DNA of 64,000 nucleotides from Methylomonas sp. Lineage in GTDB: Bacteria; Pseudomonadota; Gammaproteobacteria; Methylococcales; Methylomonadaceae. Positions 62,079 to 64,000 of this stretch are shown here, in pieces. The notes under the pieces were generated by a model. The model saw only the letters and a program-made list of their open reading frames with translations, ran no database searches and was not told where the DNA came from. The stretch is from NCBI GenBank assembly GCA_002928965.1, contig PERU01000011.1, positions 1 to 64,000 on the forward strand, given 5' to 3'. Every line of letters begins with the position of its first letter. Position 1 is the stretch's first letter. The translations under genes and the position numbers were made by a program.

Positions 62079-64000
62079 GTGTCTTCCCGGACAAATGCCA
62101 CTACTATCCGCCTTGGTTTGATGCCGCCTGTCACCGGACTGGTCAGCATGTATGGGTCGGAAATTATCCGGGCGGCACAAATTGCCTGCCACGAAATCAA
62201 TCAACGCGGTGGTTTACTGGGTAAAAAACTGGAGCTGATCATTGAGGATGACGGCAGCCTGCCAGGGACTGCCGTACCTGCTGCGTTGAGGTTGGTAAAA
62301 AACCATCATTGCGTCGCGCTGATCGGCAATTTACTCTCCAACTCGCGTATTGCTGTTGCAAATCAGGTTGCTGAACCGTTACACATTCCCTATCTGAACT
62401 TCTCCTTCTATGAAGGCAGCATCCAAGGTCGTTATTTTTTTCACTTTGCGGCTCTGCCCAATCAACAAATCGAGAAAATGATACCGGCCATGGCGCATCG
62501 CTATGGTTTGAAAATGTACTTTGCCGGCAGCAATTATGAGTGGCCACGCGGTTCTATCGACGCTGCCAAACAGGCACTCAGCCGCCTGGATGGCGATGTA
62601 GTAGGCGAAGACTATCTGCCTTTAAATGCCGATGCGGCTGAAATTGATCAGCTGCTGGAACAAGTGGCACGTTCCGGAGCCGACGTTTTCGTACCCTATT
62701 TTGCGGGTATCGATCAAATCACCCTGCTGAACCGTTTCAGTGAAATGGGCTTGAAACATCGAATAGCCGTGGTGATGGGCCATTATGATGAAACATTGGC
62801 GCAACAACTTTTACCGGAAGTGCGGGAAGGCTTTTATTCCAGCAACACGTATTTCATGTCGCTGGACACCCCGCAAAACGACGATTGTTTAAGCCAATTG
62901 GCTACCCTGCCCGGTGTCAACGGCATTTGGCCCAAAGGTACTGGCGTCATGACCAGCTTCAGCGAGGCGACTTACATCTGCGTATTGGCCTTCGCCGAAG
63001 CAGTGGCACGCGCCGGCAGCACCGACCCGGACGCGTTGGCTGAGGCACTGGAACACACCAGCATTTTGGCCCCGCAAGGCTGGGTACAAATGGATAGCAA
63101 AACCCATCACGCCTGCGTCAACAGCTATCTCGCCAGAAGCAATAAAGACGGCACTTTCAAAATTATTGAGCGTTTCGGCAACATCCCGCCGGAAATTCCC
63201 AATCGTTACCAGAATTCAAAGCCCAGAATCAAAGCAGCCTCAACGCCCACCTCCCTACAAGATCGCGTCAACGCCGAAGCCGAAGCCAGTTTGCGGCAAT
63301 TAAATAATGCCCACCAGATCCTTTCCATCGCCGATATGGCGGTTTTGGCTACGGATGAAAACGGCATCATCCTTGAAGCCAACCCCAACGCCTGCAATCT
63401 GTTTGGTTATAACCCGGATGAAATGCACGGGTTGTCTATTCATCTGCTGCTACCCCCGCATTTGCGTCAACGGCATGTAGAAATGGTGCAAGGTTTTGTA
63501 CAAGCACATGAAACCGAACGCCCCATGTCGCGCCGTGGCGAAATTACCGGCTATCGTAAGGATGGCTCGTTTTTTCCTCTGGAAGCCTCTATCGGTAAAT
63601 TTCATAATGGCGAACAGTGGATGCTAGTCGTTACCATGCGCGATATTTCAGATATCAAACGCAAGCAAACAGATTTTTTATGGCAAGCCACCCACGACAA
63701 ACTGACCGGCTTGCCCAATCGCAATCTGATGCAAGACCGACTGGAACATGCCTTGCAACGTAGCCGCCGACAAGGCCTAAGTCTGGCCTTGCTGTTTGTC
63801 GATCTGGATAGTTTCAAGCTGGTTAACGATACCTATGGCCATGACACCGGCGATAAGTTGCTCAAAACCATCGCCAACCATTTGATCGAAATGGTACGTC
63901 CTGGCGATACTGTTGCCCACTTGTCCAGCGATGAATTTGTGATTTTATGCGAACAGCTTGAACAACCGACTTCGATTTCCGCATTGGCTGAACGCATTAA
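62079..64000 (+). CDS. AmiC-like ligand-binding/PAS/GGDEF signalling protein (3' end beyond window)
   Basis: At least 640 residues in one frame. Residues 1 to about 380 form a type I periplasmic-binding fold most like AmiC/amide receptors (LGLMPPVTGLVSMYGSEIIR, HEINQRGGLLGKKLELI, and ILAPQGWVQMDSKTHHACVN). A PAS domain follows from about 416 (MAVLATDENGIILEANPNA), then GGDEF from about 537 (ATHDKLTGLPNRNLMQDRL, LLFVDLDSFKLVNDTYGHD). The signature is SSDEF at 616-620, not GGDEF, so cyclase activity is doubtful; an EAL domain may follow. No signal peptide or TM is visible, suggesting a cytosolic receptor. The start is uncertain: GTG 62079, TTG 62118 or ATG 62121. Confidence 0.85.
   Translation, partial: MSSRTNATTIRLGLMPPVTGLVSMYGSEIIRAAQIACHEINQRGGLLGKKLELIIEDDGSLPGTAVPAALRLVKNHHCVALIGNLLSNSRIAVANQVAEPLHIPYLNFSFYEGSIQGRYFFHFAALPNQQIEKMIPAMAHRYGLKMYFAGSNYEWPRGSIDAAKQALSRLDGDVVGEDYLPLNADAAEIDQLLEQVARSGADVFVPYFAGIDQITLLNRFSEMGLKHRIAVVMGHYDETLAQQLLPEVREGFYSSNTYFMSLDTPQNDDCLSQLATLPGVNGIWPKGTGVMTSFSEATYICVLAFAEAVARAGSTDPDALAEALEHTSILAPQGWVQMDSKTHHACVNSYLARSNKDGTFKIIERFGNIPPEIPNRYQNSKPRIKAASTPTSLQDRVNAEAEASLRQLNNAHQILSIADMAVLATDENGIILEANPNACNLFGYNPDEMHGLSIHLLLPPHLRQRHVEMVQGFVQAHETERPMSRRGEITGYRKDGSFFPLEASIGKFHNGEQWMLVVTMRDISDIKRKQTDFLWQATHDKLTGLPNRNLMQDRLEHALQRSRRQGLSLALLFVDLDSFKLVNDTYGHDTGDKLLKTIANHLIEMVRPGDTVAHLSSDEFVILCEQLEQPTSISALAERI

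Noticed and set aside
1..64000. CRISPR arrays, tRNA and rRNA genes, complete insertion sequences, prophage
   Set aside because: Looked for by eye on both strands; no regularly spaced repeats, tRNA arms, rRNA sequence, intact transposase or phage structural genes were seen.

Overview
The window is chromosomal DNA from a motile Gram-negative bacterium, most likely a gammaproteobacterium. The tyrS / M23 peptidase / anmK / argC neighbourhood is a gammaproteobacterial arrangement. Protein style (Tex, SbcC, RsmE, BioA, TatT-type TRAP transporter, polyphosphate enzymes) suggests a methanotroph relative in the Methylococcales. That last placement is inference only: no methane-oxidation gene is present.

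Layout. 1-9.4 kb: tyrS (truncated by the window edge), a LysM/M23 peptidoglycan peptidase, anmK, argC, a quinone oxidoreductase, a mercaptopyruvate-type sulfurtransferase, a small secreted protein lying between inverted repeats, and a phosphohexomutase. 9.4-14.5 kb: an Ala/Pro/Thr-rich secreted protein, an APH-fold kinase, and the operon bioA-rsmE-CPBP protease. 14.8-31.7 kb: a flagellin and flagellin-glycosylation island. 31.7-37.5 kb: a decayed AAA-ATPase/nuclease gene and an operon of SWIM-SNF2 helicase, Uma2 nuclease and beta-CASP metallo-RNase. 37.6-46.2 kb: polyphosphate glucokinase, a two-component system with a Spy-like periplasmic protein, an FHA-transglycosylase fusion, a peroxiredoxin, a PaaK-like adenylating enzyme and a small lipoprotein under a likely FNR box. 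46.5-53.2 kb: sbcC, a TIGR04073-like protein, tex and a small membrane protein. 53.4-64 kb: polyphosphate:AMP phosphotransferase, a four-gene TRAP transporter, SirB-like, RlpA-like and Bax-inhibitor-like proteins, a truncated globin, a YgjP-like metallopeptidase, a thioredoxin-like protein, and the start of an AmiC-like/PAS/GGDEF signalling protein.

The main system is the flagellar island. Two short flagellins (280 and 279 residues) face each other. The first has a clear sigma-54 promoter and is followed by a Maf/DUF115 flagellin glycosyltransferase with a TPR-like tail. The second has a clear sigma-28 promoter and leads flaG-fliD-fliS-fliT past an attenuator-like hairpin. Upstream of it, on the same strand, lies a ten-gene, about 9.8 kb operon joined mainly by 4-nt overlaps: pseB, pseC, pseF, a methylase, a pseG-pseH fusion, pseI, then a Gfo/Idh oxidoreductase, a DegT aminotransferase, a stand-alone GNAT acetyltransferase and a GT-B-like protein. 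The six pse activities are sufficient for CMP-pseudaminic acid. The methylase and the last four genes are extra, and suggest a decorated pseudaminic acid or a second amino sugar on the filament.

No tRNA, rRNA, CRISPR array, complete insertion sequence or prophage was seen.
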